Origin: Basidiobolus ranarum
Taxonomy: Eukaryota > Basidiobolomycota > Basidiobolomycetes > Basidiobolales
Direction: 5' to 3'
Length of the DNA stretch: 53,944 nucleotides
Assembly (NCBI GenBank): GCA_040143965.1
Contig: JASJQH010006889.1
Coordinates: forward strand, 1-53,944
The position numbers and the translations under genes were made by a program. The notes beneath the pieces are model-generated. The model made no database searches and was not told the DNA's origin. It worked only from the letters and a program-made list of their open reading frames with translations. Below are positions 36,701 through 49,559 of this stretch, in pieces (the first letter of the stretch is position 1; every line of letters starts with the position of its first letter).

Positions 36701-38191
36701 CCAAAAGAGTTAGAATCGAGACCGGTACAAGGGCGTAACACTGTATTCAGCCATCTGAAGGTTGTATATCATATCAACATTCTTTGATAGTCTTAAGTAC
36801 TTACCGCTTCTTGTTAGAATCTGGAAAAGCGATTTCCTGATGGATTTCCATTACTTGATCCCATTCAAGATTTAAATGTCCCAGAGCAAGACATTGTACA
36901 TATTGTTAAGGTATTTTGAACACATAACGCTGGGTCACAACGGGTATCTTTATTAAGAAATTTCATTTCGCTAGAAAATCGAAGAGTTAGAAGAGATTCT
37001 GTACTCTAATTCACTTGTTAATGATCCTCGGCTCTCAGAATTATACAATAGTTATGTGCATAGTAAGTCTTTACAAAAGAAAATAAGGAAAGTGAAGAGC
37101 GAGCTCAAGAATGCACAATCAGTGATTGAATTGAAGTTAATGAAATCCCGTAAACGTGTTTTGCGAAGGTATGGAGTCTAGATTGATAAGTTAGCGACTT
37201 GTAGCTAATAGTCATTTTAGTCTAGGCTATATCAAAGATGATTGTGTTTCTCCTAAAGGGCAAGCCGCATGCGCCATTCAATCCGGCCACGAGCTTGTGC
37301 TAACAGAGATGATATTTAGCGCGGCCTTTCAAAAGCTTGAACCTGAACAAATTGCTGCTCTGTGTAGTTGTTTTATATTCACATCTCAGGTGGCTTTTCG
37401 ATTACCACTTACTCTTTACCTTCCGAAATATCTGAAAACTAATGAATGTTTTATTTGAATGTGCAAATGAAGCCAATTGAGCCTCCAAAACTCCGTAAAG
37501 AATTAGCCGATGCTTTGAGCAAGCTGAAGGTATTGATTCAAAAGCCTTTGATCTGTGCTACTTTTTCCATTCTTACGTGAATATATTTTTCCTTCACCAA
37601 TGTAGCTCTGCACAAGAGTCGTAGTAGAGGCTTCGGAAAAAGCTCACCTCACTCTGGAAGATACTGAGTACAAGTATGCAGAATACGATGGATATATGGA
37701 TATTGTTTATGAGTGGTGCAAGGTAGATGTAATATCGATACGTTACCAAAGATCAACCGTTCTAAATGCCGTAATTCGCAATATCTAGGGAGCTACTTTA
37801 GCTGAAATCATGGAAAAGCCTGATCGCGGCTTCGAAGGAGATATCATCAGAGGGCTTCGAAGATTATTAGAGTTGATGCAGGAACTTGCCGCGGTAGCTA
37901 AGGTGATAGGAAATAATCAACTAGAAGAGAAGTTCGAAAAAGGTTTTTTGGATTTACTTTATTTCAATGGAATTTCACACAATGGCATTATTGTCATTTG
38001 GGATTATGTAACCGTGTATGGAGATTTTGGATATTACTGAGTGCAAAGAGCACAGTTAAGATCTCCAGAGTTTATTGCTTTGTATGAATTCGATCTTTCT
38101 TTCTCATCTTTTCTCATCACGTGTATTTTGTCTAGCGTCCTCTTTGATTCAACGCGATATCGTATCTGCCGCAAGTTTGTACATAGAATAA
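33765..38191 (+). CDS. MTR4: Nuclear exosome RNA helicase MTR4
   Basis: Ski2-like 3'-5' RNA helicase that feeds the nuclear exosome (TRAMP complex). Nineteen exons join in phase from 33765-34052 to 38136-38191 and give 1047 residues, close to human MTR4 (1042). The helicase core shows [12 protein letters not shown] (P-loop, about residue 150), TSPIKALSNQKY (across an intron), TTEILRSM, the DEVH box, [31 protein letters not shown] and [15 protein letters not shown]. The arch/KOW region contains [15 protein letters not shown]. The C-terminal winged-helix and ratchet domains follow, with [25 protein letters not shown] and a final [13 protein letters not shown]4 is preferred over cytosolic Ski2 because of these C-terminal motifs and the exact ending. 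The last intron, about 190 nt, is the longest of the gene. Confidence 0.96.
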
Positions 38192-38519
38192 CTGCGCAAG
38201 GCTACATACTTGGGTCGGAACAATTCAACACATTATAATCCAGGTTTGTGTAGTGCTCTGTACGTATATTCTCACGTTTATCTTCTTTCTTTTGCCTATT
38301 GTTTATCCAATGATGAAAAAGAAAGGAGGGGAGGGGAGTGTAAGATGGATGTCCAATAAGATAGAAGCTCCGTAGAGATGTTTCTTGGTATCAAGTAATT
38401 TGAGTTCAATAAATTCGATTAGAAATACGCTCTTCGATTGGTCACTAAGAATTAGGACTGAAGCAAGAAAGATCTTTACAATAGGATGGTTGGTGCTTTT
38501 ATTGAATCTAAATTGGTTT
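38192..38519. other. Convergent tail-to-tail region
   Basis: About 330 bases between the MTR4 and SMU1 stop codons. It includes a short G/A-rich run at about 38318-38338. No gene is visible. Confidence 0.6.
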
Positions 38520-40709
38520 TTATGGCTTCCAAAGGTGCACTTTGCCATCATCAGTGTAGACAGCCAAGATATTCGAAAATGGATGATGAACAATACCAAT
38601 CACTTCAGCTTCAGTTAACTAATCAGATGAAGCAAGTTAGTGACTTCGATCTACGACATATCAGGTGGGCACTCATTTACCTTAATAGTGGACAACAGCT
38701 TGCCAGTTTCTAGATTGAAGCTGTACAACTGTGAATCTTCACCAACACAATATAGGATCTCGGCCTTGGGAGAGATGGTAATGCTGACAAATTCAGTCCG
38801 TATGGATTCATCAGTATATTTGCTGAGGATCTGTTAGGAAATGGGTTATAATGATGCTTCTGGATGGGATGTCTCGATAAGCTCTCTTACCCGTCCTTTG
38901 ATTGACATTAAATAGGTGATCGCTGATTTGTTACACATAACAAACTGCTCATTAGACCTGGGGACTAGGGCAATGGAGTTCACTGTAGGTGATCCACCGA
39001 TAGTAGTATTTGCTAATGCTTGAGTGGGTGTTACAGTAAATAAACACTCAGTAGTCTTGTAGTCCCAGATCTATTCAATGATAGTGGTGAGTGCTTGTAA
39101 CGACGAGATGAACGTATTTCAGGGGTTGCAGGACTTACCTTCACTGTTCCATCACTACTACCGCTAATGACTTTGGTCATATCTGAAGAAAACGCCACAG
39201 TATTGACAAAAGAGGTGTGACCTCTGTACTCTTTTAATGTCTTCCCTGATTTCAAGCCATGAAGTCTAACGAAGGCAAATTGAATACGAAATTAGGGAAA
39301 TTATCATCAAATTATTCACCACTTACCTAACAGTCTGATCGAAACTTCCGGTAACTATCTGAGTACTGTCTTTCGAGAAGCAGACGGAGGTAACTCCTTG
39401 AGCGTGTGCAGGGGTGAATTTTCGAACGCATTGGCCACTGTGTACTTTCCAAATCTGTAGAAAATTATGTTTTAATGCCTCATCTTCAAAGAAAAGTTGC
39501 TATAAAAGGCATGCACGTACCTTGACTCTACCATCTTGGGAACCAGATGCAAGTAGTTCGCTATTTCTACTAAAGGCCAGACAAAGCACAGCATCCTCCA
39601 TCAGCATTAATTTGTCTTCAGCTTGGAATTTGAGATCCTTTCTTAATTTTGCAGTGAGATAATTCCATACTTCAATAAATCCATCCACACTGCCAGTAAC
39701 CATGTATTGGCCATCAGGTGAAAATGCAACACACTCTGCGTGCTGCTTCTTGGGAAACTTGATGGTATTGTAGCATTTGGAGGGCACTGTATCTTCTTCC
39801 GATTGCACTGTAGGGACTTTACCTTGAAATAAGTCATAACTTACATCAGGTGGAAGTAACCCTTGATGCTGCTGCCATTTTATAGCTTGGCCAAGAAGTG
39901 TAATCAATCGGGATGGAGGAACAACCGTAACTTCGGATGAGAGTGCTATTTTTTAAAGTTTAGCTTCAATTAATGTGAGATTAACATATCCTTTTTTTAC
40001 CTTTTGCTATAGCCTGACGTCTTTGTTCTTTACTGGAATCACCAGGGTACGCCTTCGAAAGAAATGATTAGTATACACAAACGATATTCATGTAGACGAT
40101 AGAAGAAAGCCTCTACCTCTTTGGGGTCAAAAAATGTTCTAGATAATAACTGTTCCAATGCCAAGTATCTATCGGGAAATTTTTCGCGTAAAACAAACAT
40201 AGGATCAGTCTGTCTCAATAGAGTTCTAGCTGCGCCAAGTTCCCTCATTTCGATCAGCTCAATAATGATCTAACATAAAATAATCACCAAGATAAAATTA
40301 GTCGACCAAAGTTCGTATATATCAACACTAAATAAACGATTCCCGCCTACCTGTTCATAAAGATCTACAAGTTTACGCTGTGGAACCCGTAATTGACCAA
40401 CGGTTTTCAATACCGAATCCCAACGGCCTTCTTCAATCTCTGTCGTAAATGTATCAGCACTCTCCACTGTATTTAGTACCACTGAAGTTTCATCCTTGAA
40501 AAGATAATCTTGGTTTGTTTTTTGTCGATCATGTACGATAAAAATAAAAGAAATACTTGTAAAGCTTTCAAGGTATTTGGTAGATTGTTCTCTTTCAAAA
40601 ATTGTTGTATTAAACGTATAACACTAAGAAACAGGATATTGAGTTTCAAGATTTACTTCCAACATGTATCAAATCAAACTTACTCAGTAGATTCTATTTC
40701 TAAAGACAT
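38520..40709 (-). CDS. SMU1: Spliceosome-associated WD40 protein SMU1
   Basis: Splicing factor that with RED/IK acts in the B complex and in alternative splicing. Eleven exons join in phase from 40684-40709 to 38520-38618 and give 516 residues (human 513). The N-terminus has a LisH motif ([20 protein letters not shown]) followed by a CTLH region ([39 protein letters not shown]). The linker [14 protein letters not shown], then [20 protein letters not shown], is diagnostic. Seven WD repeats follow, with [35 protein letters not shown] and [13 protein letters not shown]. The protein ends in [10 protein letters not shown], matching the human C-terminus. Saccharomyces lacks SMU1, so the organism has retained a fuller spliceosome. 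Confidence 0.96.
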
Positions 40710-41436
40710 GACGCGTTATTTATCTTTCTTATAAAATGGCCAAGATACACCATACTGAAATGAGGTTTTACTATGATCGTTGGACAGGATTTTTTTAGTT
40801 TTGTTAAAAATTATAACTCAAGCTGATCGTCACTAAATCAGATGGTTTTACAGAGATTCATTCATCTTGGTTGTATCTTGTTACATTATGTAGATTTTGC
40901 ATTATCAGGATTTGAGAAAATAATCCAACAATCAACTATATTCCCGATCAAGATTACAATTGCTGAGGATGTAGGTGTTGCATTTAGGCTACCAAGTGGC
41001 CGTGATCAGTATGGCTTTTACCCTCTCTCAACTGTGCATGGATCTTAAAGGAGAGTACGTGGTTAAACTTCGGACGATAATCAAACCCCATTGGACAATC
41101 TATTATGTTTTAGTTCATTGATTGTATGCATCTTCCAGCTGTATATAAGCTAGCACTTGCAAATAAATCAAGGTGAAGGTGTAGCATCTAGATTCATTTC
41201 CCTCCAAGGCCCTTTCTTGGTTAGTAGTTGAAATTCTCGTGGGCTTTCAGCTTTTATTTGTTTAAACATCTCTTCTCTCTTCCATTGAGTTGGTAAGAAT
41301 TATACGATACTACTGGTGTTGAACTCTATACCCAAGTCAATAATACCTTGAAAGTATAAGCCCCGCGTAATTATCTTCACAGCTGAATCAATCGACCATA
41401 TACCCCTATCCTTCTAGTTCATCTACGTTGTCAAGA
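40710..41436. promoter_or_regulatory. Divergent SMU1/SKT5-like promoter region
   Basis: The 727 bases between the two start codons hold both promoters. A TATATAAG element at 41142-41149 lies about 290 bases before the plus-strand gene, followed by pyrimidine-rich tracts, which suggests a long leader. No operator can be named. Confidence 0.5.
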
Positions 41437-43678
41437 ATGATCAGTTCAGACGTATCATCAACCATTCAAAATGTGAGAAAAATCCATATGGATCAAACTC
41501 TAAAAAAACTGGTCGGTTCCGATGATTCCTATCCCAAAAAAACTTTGACAAGACAAAGACAGCCGGTGACAAATAGGTCACGATCTAGCGCTAAAATGGA
41601 TTCACCTTCTTCCTCAATGGAGATGTCTGAGAAAAGGCGGACTAACAAGTCCAAACCTAAAATATATTCTCAGAATCCAGCATCCATAGATCCAAATCAA
41701 AGGCAAAGTAACGACCGGAGGAATACACGCCAAAGTGTTCTCTATTCCTACCAGGGCAATACATGCACTGGGTATCCACCTAGAAGACCCCCCTCAGTTC
41801 CTGTGAGTGAATTAAAAAGCAGGCAAGACGATGATATACCCTTAGCAAAACGTAAAAACGAACTATCCCGACGCCATGTGTCCGTTCCAAATGCTTTCAT
41901 TCATCATCGGGAACCTAACCGGCGAATTAAGGAGGCATCCAAAACTGTCAGATCACTTCCATTAGATTTGGAAGAAAGCGAAACAAACAGTGAGCATCGG
42001 AAGCAAAAGGAATACAATTTACGAAGTGGATCTGCTGCAACATTGCCATCAGAAACTAGCAATGTTAAGGAAAAATCTCCGATTTCCAGACCACACTCTG
42101 ACTATATCACTCACAAACATAGTGCGAGATCTTCAAACGCAGGCGATAAGGGACGTACGCCGTCATATGTAGGGTTAACAAGCGCAGAATCGTTTAACGC
42201 TACCACAACGATTCCATTATCATATTCTCCACCCGGTACACCTTCTACTTTTTCTAGTCGTTCAAGTAGCCATTTGTCTACATTTTCTTCCAGTTCAGTT
42301 GCTTCTGGTTCGACCAATATCAGTTCCAACTCCACTCGCTCTTCTAGAACTATGTCTATTACAACGCATAGAACCTCCTTAACTTTGATAAACCAGGAAT
42401 CTGCTCTATCTATGTATCGTGAAAATGCCAAAAAGACCAACAACTCGGCAGTCCAACTAGAATTCGCAAAATATCTAGTCGCTTGTGCATCAGTACTTGG
42501 AGAACCTTGTTCTACTTCTTCCAATAGTTCTAGTCACTCTGCAAGTCAAACTTTGGATTCTTTAGATTCTGGTAAATCTGGGAACAAAAACTCTAAAGAT
42601 CTATTAGAAGAAGCAAATTTTTGGATTCGTAGACTACAGAAAAATGGAGACCCAGAAGCCACTTACATAATGGGTACTTGGATAGAAAACGGTCTAAATG
42701 GGTTTTCTCCAAATCCTAACAAGGCCTTTGGACTGTACAATAGGTCTTCAAAGTTGGGTTACGTTAAGGCTATGCATAAGGTCGCATGTCATCATGAGAT
42801 AAGAAAAGAATACTCCAAAGCACAACAGTTCTATTTGAAGGCAGCAACTCAAGGAAACAGCAGTGCCAACTATGTATGTAACTTGAAAAATCTACCAAAT
42901 ATTTATTGATTGTTCGTGTTATCTAATTGGATGTTTGTAATGCCATTTCATCTAGAGGCTTGCTAAGGCGTATATGCATGGCGAACTGAGACTAAAGCCT
43001 AATATCAATCAAGGAATACTTTACCTTGCTAGAGCAGTTAATAGCAATGATCGTTTTGAATGTCCTGAAGCTTCATACATATATGGATTAATCCTAGCTG
43101 ATGACTATGGACACGTGGATATATCCTCGGTACCTAAAGATATTGGCATGAGTCAGGATCTGATCGAAAGATCCGCGGAGTTGGGCTATACACCTGCTCT
43201 TTACAAACTTGGATATGCATATGAATTTGGAGAGCTGGGTTACAAGGTAGATCCAGCAAAGTCAATTTTCTATTATAAGCAGGGGGCCGAGCGTGGGGAT
43301 CCAGAATGTCAAATGGGCTTATCTGGTTGGTACCTTAGTGGAGTTCCCGAAGTTTTAGAGCCAAACGATGATCTTGCATATAGCTGGTGTAACCAAGCAG
43401 CATCCAAGGGCTTACCTAAAGCAGAGTTTGCCATGGGCTATTACTACGAGCTGGGTATCGGAGTCCCGAAGGACCTATCCATGGCGAATTTATGGTATGT
43501 TCGAGCCGCTTCTCATGGTAGTACGGATGCGCAGAGACGACTGGAACGAGGAGATGAGACCGGCGAGCTGCACAATCATCCGCATCACTTCACAGGTGGA
43601 GCACAAGGATTAAAGAAAGAGTTCAATTCGATTAAGCACCAAAAAAAGCAAAACAAAGAAGATTGTATTATCTCATGA
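41437..43678 (+). CDS. Chitin synthase activator SKT5/Chs4-like (Sel1 repeats)
   Basis: Sel1-repeat protein of the SKT5/Chs4 family, which activates chitin synthase III and places it at the plasma membrane. Two exons, 41437-42873 and 42956-43678, give 719 residues. The first 340 are basic, serine-rich and probably disordered. Sel1 repeats run from about 380 to 680: for example EEANFWIRRLQKNGDPEATYIMG, ALYKLGYAYEFGE, AKSIFYYKQGAERGDPEC and KAEFAMGYYYELGIGVPKD. The protein ends in Cys-Ile-Ile-Ser, a CaaX box for prenylation, preceded by lysines. Yeast Chs4 has the same kind of farnesylated tail. The intron falls between two repeats. The ATG at 41437 is the first in frame. Confidence 0.9.
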
Positions 43679-44109
43679 TTCCAAGACTAGAGCAAGGTTT
43701 CAGCTCTTTCAACCGTCAACAGTGTCGCACCAGATCTATACATCCTATTTGCAGCTGTACTTATCTTCTGTTGATAATTTTTTATGTGGCCAATTGCATT
43801 CAAACCTACGTTGTTTGACCCGTCCTAATCTTAGTTGATGACGACTATTTTATCCTTGTCTTTTTGGCCCAATACCAACTTAGAAAGATTAGACTTATTG
43901 ATGTAGCTACCTTCCATCATTCTTAGACGTCTCCTCATTTCAGCGTTTGCATATAAAGTATGATACAAAAATTGGGGTCAGGGCCATGAGCAATATTTCT
44001 TTTACTTCAACATCTTTGGATTAAAGGTGCGATTTGAGTGCCAAAGTTAAACAGAGTTTTATGAGGGATTTTATATTTAAGAAGGAATTATGTTGATTAG
44101 CTATCTCCT
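43679..44109. other. Convergent tail-to-tail region
   Basis: About 430 bases between the stop codons of the SKT5-like and molybdenum cofactor genes. No coding sequence or repeat is visible. Confidence 0.6.
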
Positions 44110-46375
44110 TTACAATGAGCCTACAAGAATAGCATCTACGAAAGATCCCTCTTCCAGGACACTCTTGCCATCATCAGATGAGGGTAATCTCAGCAATGCG
44201 TTGGCACTTCGCATGCTTAGCATACGACTACTCTGTTGGACTCCAGTACTTGAGGCGAGTAAAGTCATTTGATCGTTTACAAATGTAGGGGCGACAATGG
44301 CACGATGGTATTCTGGGCGTGTATCCAAGCTTAATGAATGCGAAATCTAATACACAAAATCAATGGCATTTAATAAGCGAAGTCTAGTGGATTCCATATC
44401 ATTATTCTTACCTTGACTTTGATGACTGGCAACTCAGGATTGGAATAACCCAACAACTTACGCAGCGCTGGTAGCACGAACAAGTAGAAGGTGACGGTGG
44501 CTGAGACAGGATTTCCCGGTAAAGCAAAGATCAATTTCTTTTGCTTGGAACTCTCATGGCTGTAGGTAGCAAATGTGGTGGGTTTTCTAGATAGAGTTAT
44601 CCAGATTAGTGTTAGGCAACAATACAGCGAGATACTGAGTCAAGAGATATAGTAATAGAAAACCTACCCAGGCTTCATGTTGACTCTACCAAAATGCAAT
44701 TGGGCCTTGATATCGTTTTCTAAAATGGACTTCATTAAATCCAATTCACCCATTGAAACACCGCCTGTGGAAATAACCACATCGGCTTTACTAAAGCTAT
44801 CAACTAGAGCACTTCTCAATGTCTCCCGACTATCTTTGACAATTCCTAAATCCAACACCTCACAGCCAGCAGAGCGGATGGCTGCAGCCAAAGTTGGTCT
44901 ATTGGAGTCTCGGATTTGACCATATTTTAACTCATCGGTGGAGCTAAGATCGATCACTTCATTACCAGTGGATAGGATTCCTACAACAGGCTTCTTATAT
45001 ACTAACACCTCTCTTACACCAACCGATGCCAAGATCCCAATTTCTCCACCCACAAGAGTGATATTATCCCCTTTTTTGAGTACCAAGTCACCAGATTGTG
45101 TGTCAACTCCTATTTCACGTATGTTGGCTCCTTCTGGCACTCCTTCCAGAATTTCAACAATTTCTTCAACATGACCATCTTTAGAAGCCTGGATTAAGGA
45201 AGTGTATTCAACCATAACTACGCCTGTGGCGCCATCCGGAACCGGTGCACCAGTAGTTACTCTGGCGATATGACCCGAAGCAAGTTGAATAGGCGACTCT
45301 AGCCCACCAGCAGTAGAAGCATCCTGAATCACAGGGTATTTTCCTGCCCCGTCAGTAGCAATGACAGCATAACCATCTACGATTGAAGCACGATATCCAG
45401 GAACAGATTCTCTTGCGTAAATATCCTCGGCTAAAGTATACCCTATTAAATCTGTATCAACAGGTACCCTAACTGTGGATAACATCTGAACATTTTCCAA
45501 TATTGTTTGTATGGCTTGATCAACTGGTTGCATGGGAAAGGGGGATGAGCGATCTCTAAATGCCACTGTTTAAGCCAGATAAAATTAGAAATCCTGCTGT
45601 AACTAACTCTTCAGTAAGTAGTATTTACCTGGCGTTGGTCCTTTAGCAGTCTGTCTATGTGGATGCCCGTGTGTGTGGTCACGACCGCAGCTATGATGAT
45701 GCGATTTCTTTTGCCCATGAGTGTGAGAATGAGTAAATGAGCCTCCTTGCATTTTCTGGTGGACACTCTTTCCACTACCTCCAGTAGCTAGATCTACAGC
45801 GTGTGGTAAACCACGAATAACTGCTTCCAAATTTTCTATAGCGGCTTTAGGGCTCCCGGGCAAAGTAATAATCACGCTCTCCTTTCTAATACCAGAAACG
45901 CTACGCGATAGCATCGCCATATGAGTGATCTTGAGCGAAGAAACCATCATAGCCGTACTGATTCCAGGAGCTTCCCGTTCAAATAATGGAGAAACTGCCT
46001 ATTTGATAGGTTAAAGAGGAGTTGTATATAGATCCCCTACACGAAAACTTCACATACCTCAGGGGTTTTATCGCGAATAGAAAAACCGGTACCACCAGTA
46101 GTCAATATAAGATTTATATGGAGTTCATCAACCCATTGCTTTATCACACTTTGGATTTTATCTTCTTCGTCAGGAACACAACCGACTTGAACAACATTCC
46201 ATGCCTCGGTTTCTTCCAAATATTTTTTGATTTTTGGACCACTTATGTCTTCATTCAAACCTTGGAAACAGGTGTCGCTGACTGGAGAGTAAATAGAAAT
46301 ATGTTACAAACAACTGTGGATAAAGCGGAATCTCATTAGATAAATACCAGTAAGAATTCCTACAGAGTACTTCAT
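44110..46375 (-). CDS. Gephyrin-like molybdenum cofactor protein (MogA-MoeA fusion)
   Basis: Carries out the last two steps of molybdenum cofactor synthesis: adenylylation of molybdopterin (MogA-like G domain) and molybdate insertion (MoeA-like E domain). Six exons, 46348-46375, 46058-46281, 45629-45998, 44668-45565, 44412-44586 and 44110-44346, join in phase to 643 residues. The G domain (about 1-160) has [27 protein letters not shown] and [10 protein letters not shown]. The E domain (about 215-643) has [48 protein letters not shown] and [15 protein letters not shown] before E is the animal/fungal order, the reverse of plant Cnx1. The linker has ten histidines and one cysteine at residues 174-198. 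The host should therefore own a molybdoenzyme such as nitrate reductase or sulfite oxidase. Confidence 0.94.
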
Positions 46376-46710
46376 GTTTACGTATTTCTCACTCACTATG
46401 GTGAACCAAGTTAGGAGTTGATTATTGATTAACAATCACAACGAACATTAGATATCTATGATTTGAATACCCCCCTGCACAAGGATGTTCCGTAAAATCT
46501 CGTGTGGACACATCATGCTTCCTGAAAGCTTGGGAAAACATCCAGTCTTATAGGTTTTTCCGGGCCAATATCTGACAAGTGATGATCAATGGTTAATCAT
46601 CTCTACGCTTGGTTCATACCTCCAAGATTGGGCCGTAGAGATTAGGCATATAAGAATACCCAGCATGCTCTTTACTAATAATTGCTCTTATGTGAGAAAT
46701 TGCGGCATCT

Positions 46711-46762
46711 AATTCGATATAAATATGACTAGCCCTAATTCGATATAAATATGACCAGCCCT
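46711..46762. repeat. 26-bp direct repeat, two copies
   Basis: Two adjacent 26-base copies (46711-46736 and 46737-46762), beginning AATTCGATATAAATATGA and differing at one base. They lie about 340 bases upstream of the molybdenum cofactor gene start, so they may fall in its promoter. Confidence 0.85.
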
Positions 46763-47381
46763 AATCCTTATTACTCGCAATCTGCTTGAATGTATAACCT
46801 ATCCAGAGTGGCCCACAGTCAAGATGCTAACCATGGCTGGATAAATATTCTCCCTTGCCATATGAATGCAAGACGAGATTAACTTTCGGCTCACATAATT
46901 TACCGCTTCATTTAGTACTAGGTGCAACATCTCACACACTAAACTTAACGCTTCCGTCAGAGAATGGTAATTACATGTCTCGACATACATCAACTGACAA
47001 TCCTACCGAACTCTTCTTTTTGAATAAAAGGCAATGGCTAAGCGCCACTAATGCTCCTGATATTAGTTGGCTCTAGTGAGGCATGTGCTTTTATTTACTG
47101 GTGGCTTCAATCATCTAGACTAGAATCAACTACTAGACAGCCCATCGGTTTCCATGCAGAAACAATCCAACAAATTAAATACCTACAGAATGGACAAGAA
47201 CTATGACCAGCAAACACCGAACAAATCTATAATTACCAAACATGGATCTCATCTATTGGCCAGCAATGAAATTATTTCAAGAAATTCTAGAAAGCAGCGC
47301 TTGCTATAGAGAATGCAACAGATCAAACATATTGATCCGCTAGAGGATTGATCTCGATTTTTGATCTCAACGAATCTCTTT

Positions 47382-47398
47382 TTATATATATATATATA
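47382..47398. repeat. TA dinucleotide run
   Basis: About eight TA dinucleotides in tandem within AT-rich intergenic DNA. Simple-sequence repeat without visible function. Confidence 0.8.
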
Positions 47399-49520
47399 TC
47401 ACATGCTATGTTAATTTAGACAACATAAAGTTCCTAACCAAATTTGGTGCTCTAATGATGGTTTAAAGCAACCTGTTCGCTACAATAGCCTGGGTTCTTT
47501 TGGCGACGACTTTCCTTTAACCTCAACAAGCTTATCTTCTACGATTTAAGTAAGCCAAACCGGTTGATAGTTAATTTCCACTAGTGATCATATATATGTA
47601 TTACGGCTTTACTATTACGAAACGCCCCCTTCGACCCAAGTTTTAGAACATTTTGTCCAAATGTTTCTACCAATCTATACCATTTTTGGTGACTTCTCTT
47701 GAACTGGTAATTGGAATGGACAACAACGGAATCCATTTAATTCACAGTTTCGAAATTGGCTACTTGCTACTTATTTACTCGACGCATATGTGGGCTCCTG
47801 TATAGTGACTCAAATTGTCTATACAAAGACTCTGCCATTCTAATTTCTGCAATGTGCTATATTCGCATTGCTTTTCTTTCTCATCCATATACAGGCTGTA
47901 CGTACTATTATATAACTGGATTGAAATAAAGAATTCTGACTCTCGTGTTACGTAGAGTATTAGTCAGCTGGAACTTGACCCAACTGTAATGGTATTCACT
48001 ATTTCAAATCGAGCTCCATCTCCACTCGCACGAGTACCATCTTTTTATCACTCTTTGTTGAGAGGATCTTCATGCTGTCCCTACTCAATTCCAAAACAAA
48101 GACGAGCATCAAGTTATCAGTCATTATAAGCAGTATAATTGGCTAGCAGTTGTCGATGAATCTGAGACTTTTGGCAAGTAGATTGTCCTATGGGATGTTC
48201 GCTAGTTGGAAAGGTTTTGTTCATTCTGATGTGTACAAGTGATTTAGCCAATACCACATCAGAGGGAGAGCGGGTTCGGGACCGGGAGTGAAAATAGGAG
48301 AGTTGGCAAGATTGACTGACACCAATTGCAGTCATATAGGGGCATTTTTCACCCTCTCACTCCTCCCTTCCAAAACGGCAAAGGATTAGCTTGAAAATCC
48401 AAATTGATGTGAATAACCTTGACCTTTTTGGCCATATTTAGATCCACTGATTAACTATAAATAGACTGCTAGTATGATGATGACTATCATTTCTTGGCAT
48501 AAGATAATCAGTGATAGGGTTGGAAAATCATGACTTTTGTAGCATAAGTTTAAATCATCAAGCTACGCGATAATCAACAGTATCATTATTCGCCTACATG
48601 TGTACGGCAGGGTGAGAAAGCATTCGAAGATAAGAATACTCTTCACCTCTAGCCTTGCCTTCCCCCACATTTCCTGTCTGGATCAGGTAAAACAAAACCA
48701 CCATATGGTTGAGCTCTACGGTGTAATCTAGCTGAGTATGTGATCTCAAAAAATTAGCTTTCGCAGCACCAACTCTATCAACTGGATCCTTTTCTCCACT
48801 TGCTTACATTAATGTGTCTGTAGGGTCAGGCTTCTAGAACATAATTCGTGACCAAAGTTGACTTGGTAACTCCATTCTTCCGGCTAGAATTGGTGGAAAA
48901 CTGGATTGTGAGAATATGGTATGTTACACAGAAGACGTAGGAATTGCCAGTTTTCACGGCTGTTTCTAACTCTTCTCCAGCTGCTCTGTATTCAAAGCTT
49001 TTGAGGAGATGGGAAGGACCTTTTACTATACACCTCACCATTCTAAACATAATACACTTCTCCAAGGTGAAGTATGGCGAAGAGATATATGATCGGATGA
49101 TCTCAACTTCTACTGAGTGGAACCTGATTGAAGGTCGCCCTAAAACAGGCAAGTGTTAAATTCTACCTTCAGGAACATAGGAACGTTTCCTGTAGAGCTA
49201 GGCTATGATTCGTGTAAATATATATTACCTATCGGAGTCTCAGGACCATTGGTTTACTCATTTTGCTCAAAATAAGGGTCTCAGTATTTAACCTACGGTA
49301 GCGGAGTTCATACTTAAGATACACGCTATGCTCGAGACCCCATACAAGTTTGTGCTCAATTTGGCTTACTGCTTTATTCCATTCATAAACAAATTGACAC
49401 ACATTGTAATTAGCTTCACTCTAGGTAAGTTTCTACAATGGAGAGTATCACAGCTTCATTGGTTGTCAAAACAAATCCACTTTGATAAAGAAGCTCACCC
49501 GCTTGGTGACTTGAATTAGT

Positions 49521-49559
49521 GAATACCAAATCACACTACTGAATACCAAATCACACGAC
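49521..49559. repeat. 20-bp direct repeat, two copies
   Basis: GAATACCAAATCACAC occurs twice head to tail with a 20-base period. It lies about 700 bases upstream of the C2H2 gene start. It may be a duplicated factor site or simple slippage. Confidence 0.75.

Noticed and set aside
33765-38191. Cytosolic Ski2 rather than MTR4
   Set aside because: The arch region, the [11 protein letters not shown] segment and the [10 protein letters not shown] ending match MTR4, not Ski2.
40842-41048. Plus-strand frame of 68 codons between SMU1 and the SKT5-like gene
   Set aside because: No motif, and it sits in the shared promoter of two well-supported genes.
46799-47076. Overlapping short frames on both strands
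   Set aside because: The plus frame starts at TTG, neither has a motif, and both lie in gene-poor DNA.
48826-49159. Overlapping frames, the plus one with a KLLRRWEGPF-like string reminiscent of mobile-element polyproteins
   Set aside because: The likeness is a few residues only. No other element parts, terminal repeats or target-site duplications are visible.
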